From assembly GCA_965199555.1 (NCBI GenBank), contig CBDASJ010000008.1, positions 1 to 64,000 on the forward strand: 64,000 bases of DNA, written 5' to 3'. The notes beneath the pieces were generated by a model that worked only from the letters and a program-made list of their open reading frames with translations, had not been told where the DNA came from and ran no database searches. The stretch's first letter is position 1; every line of letters starts with the position of its first letter. This document shows, piece after piece, positions 8,407 to 16,798 of this stretch. The DNA is from LMUY01 sp965199555. GTDB taxonomy: Bacteria > Pseudomonadota > Alphaproteobacteria > Acetobacterales > Acetobacteraceae. The position numbers were made by a program, and so were the translations under genes.

Positions 8407-9568
8407 GCCGCTCGCCCTGACCGCCACCTCCATCGTCAGCGCGATCGGGCGCGGCAAGGCGGACACGGCACGCGCGCTGCGGACGGAGAGTTCGGGGTTG
8501 CAGCCGAACGATTTCGACGGCGCGGGATGGATCGGCCGGGTCGCCGGGATCGACGCGCACCGCCTGCCGCCCGCCTTGGCCGCGTTCGATTGCCGCAACA
8601 ACCGCCTGGCCGACATGGCCCTGCAAACGGACGGCTTCGCCGCTTCGGTGGCGTCCGCCGTTGCACGCTACGGCGCCGGGCGCATCGCCGTCGTGCTCGG
8701 CACCAGCACGTCCGGCGTGCTGTCGTCCGAGGATGCGTTTGCCAGCCGCGGCCCGGACGGCGCGCTGCCGGATTGGCTGGATTTCGAGCACACGCACGAC
8801 ATGTTCTCCTCGGCGCGCTTCGTGCGGGCGGCGCTGGGGCTGCGCGGGCCGGCGCTGGTGGTGTCGACGGCCTGCGCGTCCTCCGCCAAGACGTTCATCG
8901 ACGCCGGGCACCTGATCGCCGCCGGGCTGTGCGACGCGGCCGTGGTGGGCGGGGTGGACACGCTGTGCCGCCTCACCCTACGCGGCTTCGCGGCGCTGGA
9001 GCTGGTGTCCCCAGTGCCGTGCCGGCCATGCGACGCAGCGCGCAGCGGCATTTCCATTGGCGAGGCCGCCGGCTTCGCCCTGCTGGAACGCGGCGAGGGT
9101 CCGCTGCACCTGCTGGGCGCGGGGGCGACCAGCGACGGCTACCACATGTCGTCGCCGCATCCCCAAGGCGCCGGCGCGATCGGCGCCATGCAAAGGGCGC
9201 TGGCCGCGGCCGGGCTGGCGCCGGGCGAGGTGGACTACGTGAACCTGCACGGCACCGGCACCAAGGCCAACGACGTTATGGAGGACACGGCCGTCACCGC
9301 CGTGTTCGGCCCCGGCATGGCGTGTTCCTCCACCAAGGGCTGGACCGGCCACACGCTCGGCGCCTGCGGCATCCTGGGCGCGGTCATTGCCGGGCTGGTG
9401 ATCGAGGCCGGCACGATGCCGCGCTGCCTCGGCATGGCGGAGCCGGACCCGGCCTTCCGTGCCGGCGTGCTGGCCGAAGCGACGCAGCGCCCGGTGCGCC
9501 GGGTTGCCGTCAACTCCTTCGGTTTCGGCGGCATCAACTGCACGCTGCTGTTGGGCCATCCCGCGTGA
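8396..9568 (+). CDS. Beta-ketoacyl-ACP synthase (KAS II type, ApeO-like)
   Basis: A 390-residue thiolase-fold ketosynthase with an intact catalytic triad: C160 in VVSTACASS, H285 in NLHGTGTKAND and H319 in GWTGHTLGA. The C-terminal NSFGFGGIN block is also present. It would elongate the polyene with malonyl units as the catalytic half of a KS-chain length factor heterodimer whose partner is encoded immediately downstream. The ATG at 8396 overlaps the end of the exporter gene by 11 bases. An in-frame start at 8330 would add a Cys/Ser-rich stretch unlike any ketosynthase N-terminus. Confidence 0.92.
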   Translation: MPFEPLALTATSIVSAIGRGKADTARALRTESSGLQPNDFDGAGWIGRVAGIDAHRLPPALAAFDCRNNRLADMALQTDGFAASVASAVARYGAGRIAVVLGTSTSGVLSSEDAFASRGPDGALPDWLDFEHTHDMFSSARFVRAALGLRGPALVVSTACASSAKTFIDAGHLIAAGLCDAAVVGGVDTLCRLTLRGFAALELVSPVPCRPCDAARSGISIGEAAGFALLERGEGPLHLLGAGATSDGYHMSSPHPQGAGAIGAMQRALAAAGLAPGEVDYVNLHGTGTKANDVMEDTAVTAVFGPGMACSSTKGWTGHTLGACGILGAVIAGLVIEAGTMPRCLGMAEPDPAFRAGVLAEATQRPVRRVAVNSFGFGGINCTLLLGHPA

Positions 9569-10347
9569 CAGGCGCGCATGTGGTGGGGGTGGCGGTGCTC
9601 GGCTCCGGGCTGCCGGATTGGGCCGCCGCCCGCGCGGTGCTGGCCGGCACCGAACCTTGGCACGGTGGCGAGGTGGTGCTGCCGCCGCCCGCCCTGCTGT
9701 CCGCGACGGAGCGGCGGCGCACCGGCCCGGCCGTCCGGCTCGCCTTGGCAGTGGCCAGCGCGGCGGCATCGGCCAGCGGCATCGACCCCGCTACACTTCG
9801 CCCGGTGTTCGCCAGCGGCAACGGCGACGGCAATACCGTGGCCGCGATCCTGGACGCAATGGCGCGGCCGGACGGGTTCGTGTCCCCGACGCAGTTCCAC
9901 AACTCGGTGCACAACGCCGCGGCGGGATACTGGTCGATCGGCACCGCCTCCAACCAGCCGGCGACCTGCCTGGGCGGGCATGACTGGTCGTTCGGCTGCG
10001 GCCTGCTGAAGGCAGTGGCGGAATGCGCGGCCGGGCAGCACCCGGTGCTGCTTTGCGCGTACGACCTGCCGCTGCCGAGCCCGATCGACGCGAAGCGGCC
10101 GACCGGCCCGGCGTTCGGCGCGGCGTTCGTGCTGGTGCCGGCGGGACACGGGCCACGCCTGTCGATCGAGTGGTACCCGCAGCCGGCCACCCGGGCGGAG
10201 CCGCTGAACCCGGCCTTGCGCGACCTGGCGGCCGGCAACCCCGCGGCCCGGTCATTGCGGTTGCTGGAAGCGCTGGCCCGCGGCGGCAGCGACGCGTTCG
10301 ACGTGGCGTTGCTGGATGGAAGCCTGGGTGTGACGGTAAGTGAGTGA
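9565..10347 (+). CDS. Ketosynthase-like chain length factor partner (ApeC-like, PF13723 type)
   Basis: A 260-residue truncated ketosynthase homologue. The block SPTQFHNSVHNAAAGYWS matches the beta-ketoacyl synthase N-terminal-like family found in aryl-polyene clusters. The catalytic Cys position is replaced (context ASGNGDGN) and the His-containing C-terminal half is missing, as expected for a non-catalytic partner that shapes the elongation cavity. The GTG start overlaps the ketosynthase stop (GTGA), which suits stoichiometric heterodimer production. A far longer in-frame extension running back to 8527 lies inside the ketosynthase gene and is a shadow. Confidence 0.82.
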   Translation: MTGAHVVGVAVLGSGLPDWAAARAVLAGTEPWHGGEVVLPPPALLSATERRRTGPAVRLALAVASAAASASGIDPATLRPVFASGNGDGNTVAAILDAMARPDGFVSPTQFHNSVHNAAAGYWSIGTASNQPATCLGGHDWSFGCGLLKAVAECAAGQHPVLLCAYDLPLPSPIDAKRPTGPAFGAAFVLVPAGHGPRLSIEWYPQPATRAEPLNPALRDLAAGNPAARSLRLLEALARGGSDAFDVALLDGSLGVTVSE

Positions 10348-10777
10348 GAACCGCGGCGTGGTCGATATCGCCGCCCTGATCCCACACGCCGGTGCCATGT
10401 GCCTGCTGGATGACGTCGTCACCTGGTCGGATGACGCCATCGAATGCAGCGCCACGTCGCACCTGAGCGCGGCCAATCCGCTGCGACGGGACGGCAGGCT
10501 GGGCATGCTGTGCGGTATCGAATACGCGCTGCAAGCGGCGGCCGTGCACGGCGCGTTGCGCGGCGGGGCGCCGCAGCCGCCGGGCTACCTGGCGGCGCTG
10601 CGGCTGGGGCGGTTGGACTCCGGGCGGCTGGACGATGCCGGGCTGGGCGTGCTCGCCGCGCATGCCCGGCGCGAACACGGCGACGCCACCGGGCTGCTCT
10701 ACACGATCCGACTGCACGCGGCGGACGGGCGCACCCTGCTGGACGGCCGCGCCACCATCATCCTGACCCGGCCATGA
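10340..10777 (+). CDS. Hot-dog dehydratase (ApeP-like, FabZ-related)
   Basis: A 145-residue hot-dog protein related to the 3-hydroxyacyl-ACP dehydratases of aryl-polyene clusters. The N-terminal IPHAGAMCLLDDVV contains the conserved His that in FabZ-like enzymes lies near the start of the fold, and the segment GMLCGIEYALQAAAVHGA corresponds to the central helix. Together with the ApeI-like protein encoded at 4358 it would give the second dehydratase needed for conjugated double bonds. The GTG start overlaps the upstream stop by 8 bases and the stop overlaps the ketoreductase ATG. Confidence 0.82.
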   Translation: MSENRGVVDIAALIPHAGAMCLLDDVVTWSDDAIECSATSHLSAANPLRRDGRLGMLCGIEYALQAAAVHGALRGGAPQPPGYLAALRLGRLDSGRLDDAGLGVLAAHARREHGDATGLLYTIRLHAADGRTLLDGRATIILTRP

Positions 10778-11478
10778 AGCGGGCGCTCGTCACCGGCGGG
10801 GCGTCGCCGCTGGGCGCGGCGATCTGTCGGCGGCTGGCCGGGGATGGCTGCCGCGTGCTGGTCCATGCCCACAGCAATGCGGCGGGGGCGCAGGCACTGG
10901 CGGCCGAGCTCGGCGGCGAGGCGATCATTTGCGATATCACGGACGTGGATACGACGGCGGCCGCGCTGGCCGCCGCACTCGCGTCCGGACCGGTGCAGAT
11001 CCTGGTGCACAATGCCGGCCTGCACGACGACGTGCCGCTTGCCGGCATGACGCAGACGCAATGGCGCAGCGTGCTGGACGTGTCGCTGACCGGCTTCTTC
11101 GCCTGCCTGCGCCCGTTGATCCTGCCCATGATGGGCACGCGTTGGGGCCGGGTGGTCGCGGTGTCCTCCGTGTCCGCCCTGCTGGGCAACCGGGGCCAGG
11201 TGAACTACGCCGCCGCCAAGGCTGGGTTGGTGGGCGCCGTCCGCTCCCTGTCGCGCGAGGTCGCGTCGCGCGGCATCACCGCCAACGCGGTGGCGCCGGG
11301 CGTGATCGCCTCCCCCGCCGTCGCCGCCGCCCTGGACGCGGCGCGCATTGCCGAGATCGTGCCGATGCGGCGGGCCGGCCGGCCGGAGGAAGTGGCCGAC
11401 CTGGTCGGCTTCCTGTGCTCCGAGCGGGCCAGCTACATTACCGGCCAGAACATCTCCATCAACGGCGGAATGGTTTGA
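10774..11478 (+). CDS. 3-oxoacyl-ACP reductase, FabG/SDR family (ApeQ-like)
   Basis: A 234-residue short-chain dehydrogenase. The nucleotide-binding TGGASPLG lies at residues 7-14, HNAG at 79-82, the catalytic Ser at about S132, and YAAAK gives Y145 and K149. The C-terminus ITGQNISINGGM is typical of FabG. It reduces beta-keto groups on the ACP-bound chain with NADPH so that the two dehydratases can form the double bonds. The start overlaps the dehydratase gene (ATGA), and the halogenase-like gene begins two bases after its stop. Confidence 0.92.
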   Translation: MKRALVTGGASPLGAAICRRLAGDGCRVLVHAHSNAAGAQALAAELGGEAIICDITDVDTTAAALAAALASGPVQILVHNAGLHDDVPLAGMTQTQWRSVLDVSLTGFFACLRPLILPMMGTRWGRVVAVSSVSALLGNRGQVNYAAAKAGLVGAVRSLSREVASRGITANAVAPGVIASPAVAAALDAARIAEIVPMRRAGRPEEVADLVGFLCSERASYITGQNISINGGMV

Positions 11479-11480
11479 GC

Positions 11481-12779
11481 ATGGCGGTCGAGTGCGACAT
11501 CCTGGTGGTCGGTGGCGGTCCGGCCGGCAGCACCGCCGCCGCGTTGCTGGCGGAGCGTGGGCAGGACGTCGTGCTGCTGGAACAGGCGGAGCATCCGCGC
11601 TTCCACATCGGCGAATCGCTGCTGCCGGCCAACATGGCGCTGCTGGAACGGCTCGGCGTGGCGGACGAGGTCGCCGCGGCCGGCGTGTTCAAGCCCGGCG
11701 CCGAGTTCGTGGACGACGACACCGGCCGCCGCTCCGCCTTTGCCTTCAACCTGTCGCTGAACCAGGCCGCGACCTCCGCCTACCAGGTGCCGCGTGCCGC
11801 CTTCGACGCCATCCTGTTCCGCAACGCCGCCCGGCGCGGCGCCCGCACGGCCGAGCGCACGAAGGTCACGCAGGTGACGCTGGCCGCCCCGGGCGAACGG
11901 TCCCGCGTGGTGGCACGGCGGGACGGTAGCACGGAGGAGTACGCGCCCCGCTTCATCCTGGACGCGACCGGGCGGGACACGCTGATGGCGGAAAAGCTGG
12001 GCCTGAAGCGCGCCAACAAGCACAACTCCACCGCCGCGGTGTATGCGCATTGGCGCGGCGTGCAGATGCAACTGAACGAGCAGCCCGGCTTCATCACCGT
12101 GCACCTGGCCGCCGACGGATGGTTCTGGATGATCCCGCTGCCGGACGACGTGATGAGCGTCGGCTTCGTCGGCAATGCGGACGTGTTCAAAACCCGCGGC
12201 GGCAGCGCGCAGGACCTCTATCTGGATCGCCTGCGCCGCGCGCCCACGGTCGCCGCGCGCATGCGGGGGGCGGAGCGGGTCAGCGAGATGACGGCGACGG
12301 GCAACTACTCCTACCGCGCGACGGCGGCGCATGGCGACGGCTGGATGGCGATCGGCGACGCCTTCGCATTCCTGGACCCGGTGTTCTCCTCCGGCGTGCT
12401 GCTGGCGATGACGGGTGCGGAATTGGGCGCGGCCGTGGCGGAAACCTGGCTGCGCGACCCCGCCGCCGCAGCCCACCAGGCGCGGCGGGCGGAGCGGCAG
12501 ATGTGCCAAGCGATGGATACGCTGGGCTGGCTGGTTTACCGCATCAACACCCCCGTGCTGCGCGCCATGTTCATGTCGCCCTCCAACAAGCTGCGCATGC
12601 GGGACGGGCTGATCGCGATGCTAGCGGGCAATCTGCGCATCGACCGGCGCATGCGCGCCCCGGTGCTGGCCTTCAAGGCGGTGTACTACCTGCTAACGGC
12701 TGCCTCGCGGCTCGGCATGCGGCTGGACCTGCCCGCGGTGCAAACGCCCGAACAATTGGCGGTGGCGGCGGCGGAATAG
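11481..12779 (+). CDS. FAD-dependent oxidoreductase, flavin halogenase-like
   Basis: A 432-residue flavoprotein with the Rossmann GGGPAG motif at residues 11-16. Two features point to the flavin-dependent halogenase branch rather than ordinary monooxygenases: WFWMIP at 214-219 fits the WxWxIP halogenase signature, and K71 (GVFKPGAEF) sits where halogenases carry the lysine that forms the halogenating species. HIGESLLP and GDAFAFLDPVFSSG are further shared blocks. It is the last gene of the run and starts two bases after the ketoreductase stop, so it is very likely co-transcribed. A halogenated aryl polyene, as in the xanthomonadin pigments, is therefore a reasonable prediction. Some relatives act only as reductases, so activity is not certain. 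Confidence 0.8.
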   Translation: MAVECDILVVGGGPAGSTAAALLAERGQDVVLLEQAEHPRFHIGESLLPANMALLERLGVADEVAAAGVFKPGAEFVDDDTGRRSAFAFNLSLNQAATSAYQVPRAAFDAILFRNAARRGARTAERTKVTQVTLAAPGERSRVVARRDGSTEEYAPRFILDATGRDTLMAEKLGLKRANKHNSTAAVYAHWRGVQMQLNEQPGFITVHLAADGWFWMIPLPDDVMSVGFVGNADVFKTRGGSAQDLYLDRLRRAPTVAARMRGAERVSEMTATGNYSYRATAAHGDGWMAIGDAFAFLDPVFSSGVLLAMTGAELGAAVAETWLRDPAAAAHQARRAERQMCQAMDTLGWLVYRINTPVLRAMFMSPSNKLRMRDGLIAMLAGNLRIDRRMRAPVLAFKAVYYLLTAASRLGMRLDLPAVQTPEQLAVAAAE

Positions 12780-12807
12780 CGGCACGGAGGCCGAAAGCAC
12801 GACAAAT

Positions 12808-12849
12808 CTCCCTCTCCCGCTGGCGGGAGAGGGTCGGGGTGAGAGTGGC
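12808..12849 (+). repeat. REP-like hairpin repeat, copy 1
   Basis: The core at 12810-12833 is a perfect 11-base-pair hairpin (CCCTCTCCCGC pairing with GCGGGAGAGGG) with a two-base loop. It is followed by the conserved tail TCGGGGTGAGAGTGGC. The same core and tail recur at 13039-13080 (inverted), 60137-60178 (direct) and 60225-60266 (inverted, degenerate). The strong stem at the end of a plus-strand operon could also act as a transcription stop or mRNA-stabilising element. Confidence 0.85.
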
Positions 12850-13038
12850 CCCGCCCGCCTCGGACGTCCGAAGCTACGCTGACCCTGACATGTCCAACGC
12901 GCTTCGCCGTTACCGTGGCCTGATTGACAGCGGTGCGATCAAGGCTCTGTCGAGGGTGTCGGCCTGGATCGCCACGGCCCAGGGGTTCACGATGATGACG
13001 GCCGATCCCAATTGCGGGCAGCCACGTCTTTGTTGGAC

Positions 13039-13080
13039 GGCCACCCTCACCCTGCCCTCTCCCGCCGGCGGGAGAGGGAT
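13039..13080 (-). repeat. REP-like hairpin repeat, copy 2 (inverted)
   Basis: The reverse complement of the family. The GCCACCCTCACCCTG tail precedes a perfect 12-base-pair hairpin at 13055-13078 (CCCTCTCCCGCC with GGCGGGAGAGGG). With copy 1 it forms a tail-to-tail pair about 190 bases apart, the arrangement of bipartite REP elements (BIMEs). Confidence 0.85.
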
Positions 13081-13109
13081 TACTGGCGATGCCGGCTGCC
13101 TCGGGACGG

Positions 13110-15747
13110 CTACTCAAACTTGTAGGTAAAGTCGCCGGCCTCCGCCCCCACGCTGACCGACTTGATCGTTTCGCCCTCCAGCATCCGCGTCAGGAACACC
13201 GAGCTGAGCGCGGGCAGCATGGTGTTGGTCAGGATCGCGTCGATCATGCGGCCGCCGCTTTCCGGCTCGGTGCACCGGCTGGCGATCAACTGCACCGCCG
13301 CGTCGTCATAGGTCATGGCGACCTTGTGCCGCTCGCCGATGCGGGACACGACGCGGTTCAGTTGCAGCCGGATGATGTCTCCCATCACCTTGTCGCTCAG
13401 CGGGTAGTACGGGATCACCAGCAGCCGCCCCAGCAACGCCGGCGGGAACACCTTCAGCAGCGGCTCGCGCAGCGCCTTGGCCAGCTCGTCCGGCTCCGGC
13501 AGCAATTCCGGGTCGCTGCACATGCCCATCAGCAGCTGCGTGCCGACGTTGGAGGTCAGCAGGATCAGCGTGTTCTTGAAGTCGATGGTGCGCCCTTCGC
13601 CATCCTCCATGACGCCCTTGTCGAACACCTGGAAGAAGATCTCGTGCACGTCCGGGTGGGCCTTTTCCACCTCGTCCAGCAGCACGACGGAGTACGGCTT
13701 ACGGCGCACCGCTTCCGTCAGGATGCCGCCCTCGCCATAGCCGACATAGCCGGGCGGCGCGCCTTTCAGCGTGGAAACGGTGTGCGCTTCCTGGAACTCG
13801 CTCATGTTGATGGTGATGACGTTCTGCTCGCCGCCGTAGAGCGCTTCCGCCAGCGCCAGCGCGGTTTCCGTCTTGCCGACGCCGGACGGGCCGCACAGCA
13901 TGAACACGCCAATCGGCTTGGACGGGTTGTCCAGCCCGGCGCGGGCCGTTTGCACCCGCTTGCTGATCAGCTCCAGCGCGTGACCCTGGCCGATGATGCG
14001 CTTGCCGAGGTTTTCCGGCAGGTTGAGCACCGCCTGCACCTCGTTCTTCACCATCCGCCCGACGGGGATGCCGGTCCAGTCGCCGACCACGGCGGCCACG
14101 GCCTGCTCGTCCACGCTGGGCAGGATCAGCGGCGTTTCGCCCTGGTGCGTGGCCAGCGCCGCTTGCAGGGCGCGCACCTCGGCCAGCACCGCCGCCGGGT
14201 CCTCCGCCGTGCCGTCGCGTAGGCTGGCGCGCTTTTCCAGCAGCGTGTCGACCATGCCCTTCTCCGACTCCCAGCGCGCTTCCAGGCCGGTCAGCGCCGC
14301 CTTCTGCGCCTCCAGCGCGGTGTCCGCCGCGGTCCTGGCGCGCCGCCACGTCCACGCCCACGGCGCCTTCCCGCCCGATGATGGACAGCTCGGTTTCCAG
14401 CGCCTGGATGCGGCGGCGGCAATCGTCCACCGCCGCCGGCACCGCATGCTGGCTGACGGCGACGCGCGCCGCGGCCGTGTCCAGCAGGCTGACCGACTTG
14501 TCTGGCAATTGCCGAGCCGGGATGTAGCGGTGCGACAGCCGCACCGCGGCCTCGATCGCCTCGTCCAGGATCTGCACCCGGTGGTGCTTTTCCAGCGGCA
14601 GCGCAATGCCGCGCATCATCAGGATGGCCTTCTGCTCGGACGGCTCGTCCACCTGGACGACCTGGAAGCGCCGGGTCAGCGCCGGATCCTTCTCGAAATA
14701 CTTCTTGTATTCGGCCCAGGTGGTGGCGGCGATGGTGCGCAGCGTGCCGCGCGCCAAGGCGGGCTTCAGCAGGTTGGCCGCGTCGCCGGTGCCAGCCGCG
14801 CCGCCGGCGCCGATCAGCGTATGCGCCTCGTCGATGAACAGGATAATCGGCGTGGGGGAGGACTGCACCTCCTCGATCACCTGGCGCAGCCGGTTCTCGA
14901 ACTCGCCCTTCATGCTGGCGCCGGCCTGCAACAGGCCGATATCCAGCGTCATCAGCTTCACGTCCTTCAACGCCGGCGGCACGTCGCCCGCCACGATCCG
15001 GTGCGCGAAGCCCTCGACGACGGCGGTTTTACCGACCCCGGCCTCGCCGGTCATGATCGGGTTGTTTTGGCGGCGGCGCATCAGGATATCCACGACTTGG
15101 CGGATTTCCGTGTCGCGGCCGACGATCGGGTCCAGCTCCCCCTTGCGCGCCCGGTCCGTCAGGTCGACGGCGAACTTCGCCAGCGCTTCCCCCTTGCCCA
15201 TCGCCGCCGGCGCCATGGAGCCGCTGGCTTCACCGGGCGCGGCCGCCCCGTCGGTGGAGGACAACGCATCCTCCGGCGAGCCGGCGACGATCTTGGCGAA
15301 ACCGTCGCCCAGCGCCTCCGACTTCACCTTGTCGAATTGGCGACTGATGCCCAGCAGCACGTTGCGCAGCGCGGACGTACGCATGCCGGCCAGCAGGAGG
15401 TGGCCGGTGCGGACCTGGTGCTCCCCGAACATCAGCGTGGCTAGCACCCAGGCGCGCTCGATGGTCTCCTCGATATGCGGGGAGAAATCGCTGATCGACG
15501 TGGCGCCGCGCGGCAGCTTGTCCAACGCCGCCGGGATATCGGCCGCCAGCCGGGCGGCATCCAGCTCGAAATGCCGGATGATCCGGTGCAGGTCGGAATC
15601 CTGCACCTGGAGAATCTGGTGCAGCCAATGCACCAGCTCGACATACGGGTTGCCGCGCAGCTTACAGAACACGGTGGCGCCTTCCACCGCCCGATATCCC
15701 ACTGAGTTCAGCTTGCCGAACAGCGTGGACCGACTGATCTCCGTCAT
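13110..15747 (-). CDS. tssH: TssH/ClpV AAA+ ATPase of the type VI secretion system, reading frame interrupted
   Basis: ClpV disassembles contracted TssB/TssC sheaths for reuse. The N-terminal Clp domain starts at the ATG at 15747 (ATGA overlap with tssG). The first AAA+ domain has Walker A GEAGVGKT at residues 234-241 and Walker B LFIDEAH. The second AAA+ domain has GPSGVGKT, LLDEVEKAH and a ClpB-like C-terminus. The two halves are in different frames: the N-terminal frame runs to about 14340 (after the segment GVDVAA) and the intact C-terminal frame resumes there with TAADTALEAQKAAL. Removing one base near 14337 restores a single frame of about 878 residues. The break lies in the coiled middle region between the ATPase domains. 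Whether it is a sequencing error or a real inactivating mutation cannot be told from the sequence. Confidence 0.88.
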
Positions 15748-16796
15748 GCCATTTCCCTTTCGCGCGTCGTCTTGGTTCCTGGGTCGATCCCCTGCGCCAC
15801 GCTGTCGGCGCCTGCATCCAGCACGAGGTCCGCGGCGTCGCGCAGGCTGCGCCGCGGCTTCAGCCACGTCGTCCAGCCGAGCCGCCCCTGCTGGCCCAAC
15901 CGCGTGTCCGGCACTTCACGGCGGCGCAAAACGAAGCGCACGTCCCAGGCGAGCACGTCGCCGGCGTAGTTCCGCACGATCGGCACCAGCTTATGGAAGC
16001 TGGAGCCGCCGGGCAGCAATCGCTCATACTCCTCCAGGCTCAGCGGCCCGAACACCAGGCGGAACTTGTGCTGACGGCTCCACACCCGGCCGCCCAGCAG
16101 GGCGCCGTCGCCGACCCGGGCGGAGTCCGGCGTGCCGCCGAGGCGGGTATGGTCCTGTTCCTGCAACACCAGCCAGGTGCCGATGAAGCAATCGACGCGC
16201 ACGGGGGTGGTGAAGAACGAGGACAGGATCGCGGCCAGCCCGTCGGCATGCCGCGTCTGGTTCGCCAGCAACCCGGCGAAATGCAGCTTGGTCAGGTCCG
16301 GCATGGCGTCACGCTCGCGCAGGCTGGGCATGCCCAACCCGGCCAGCGCGCCGACATAGGTGCCGAACCGGTCCGACTCGGGACGGTCGAAGCTGATCGT
16401 CGGGCGCGAATCCGCCCAGGCCCGGTACATCAGCGACAGCACGCGGTGGTGGAACAGGTCGGCAAAGCGCTGCAGCGTCGGGTCACGCTCGTTGCGCAGC
16501 CGGTCGCGGGCGTATTCCGTCAGGTGCAGCGGCAGCGGCCCGTCCGGACCGAACAGCCCGAAGAAATGCACGATCAGCCGGTCCGCCCGGTCGTCCGTGC
16601 CCGCCTCCCAGCCGGCCAGCATCGCCGGAGCGAACTCCACCGATGCCTCCTGCGCCAGGCGGATGGCATCCTCCGACGGCCGGACGCTGCGGCCGAAACG
16701 GGGACGGTCGGGAAACAGCGCTTCCAGCTCGCGCATGACCCGGTTGAAGTCGAAGCGGTCCGGCGCCGCCGCCAGCCGGTCGAGAAACTTCGCCAC
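15744..16796 (-). CDS. tssG: TssG, type VI secretion baseplate protein
   Basis: A 350-residue TssG/ImpH family protein. The N-terminal FLDRLAAAPDRFDFNRVMRE, the FFGLFGPDGPLPLHLTEYA block near residue 90 and the YERLLPGGSSFHKL segment toward the C-terminus are family landmarks. TssG forms the baseplate wedge with TssE, TssF and TssK. The GTG at 16796 was chosen because it follows the tssF stop by two bases. A much longer in-frame extension to 17351 lies inside tssF. The gene end overlaps the tssH start. Confidence 0.92.
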   Translation of the reverse strand: MAKFLDRLAAAPDRFDFNRVMRELEALFPDRPRFGRSVRPSEDAIRLAQEASVEFAPAMLAGWEAGTDDRADRLIVHFFGLFGPDGPLPLHLTEYARDRLRNERDPTLQRFADLFHHRVLSLMYRAWADSRPTISFDRPESDRFGTYVGALAGLGMPSLRERDAMPDLTKLHFAGLLANQTRHADGLAAILSSFFTTPVRVDCFIGTWLVLQEQDHTRLGGTPDSARVGDGALLGGRVWSRQHKFRLVFGPLSLEEYERLLPGGSSFHKLVPIVRNYAGDVLAWDVRFVLRRREVPDTRLGQQGRLGWTTWLKPRRSLRDAADLVLDAGADSVAQGIDPGTKTTREREMA

Positions 16797-16798
16797 GG

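Larger units (their letters stand above)
12780..13109. other. Convergent intergenic gap holding an inverted repeat pair
   Basis: No protein-coding gene is supported here. The gap lies between the convergent ends of the halogenase-like gene and tssH, and contains two inverted copies of a 42-base hairpin repeat (12808-12849 and 13039-13080). The ~190 bases between them carry a short palindrome, TCGGACGTCCGA, near 12862. A short plus-strand reading frame crosses the area but is built partly from the repeats and has no recognisable features. Confidence 0.7.

Noticed and set aside
12808..13080. CRISPR array
   Set aside because: Only two copies, inverted rather than direct, with self-complementary cores and a ~190-base spacing.
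12050..13129. Reading frame running from inside the halogenase-like gene through the repeat pair
   Set aside because: The tail is translated from the hairpin repeats and the front is out of frame with the real gene.
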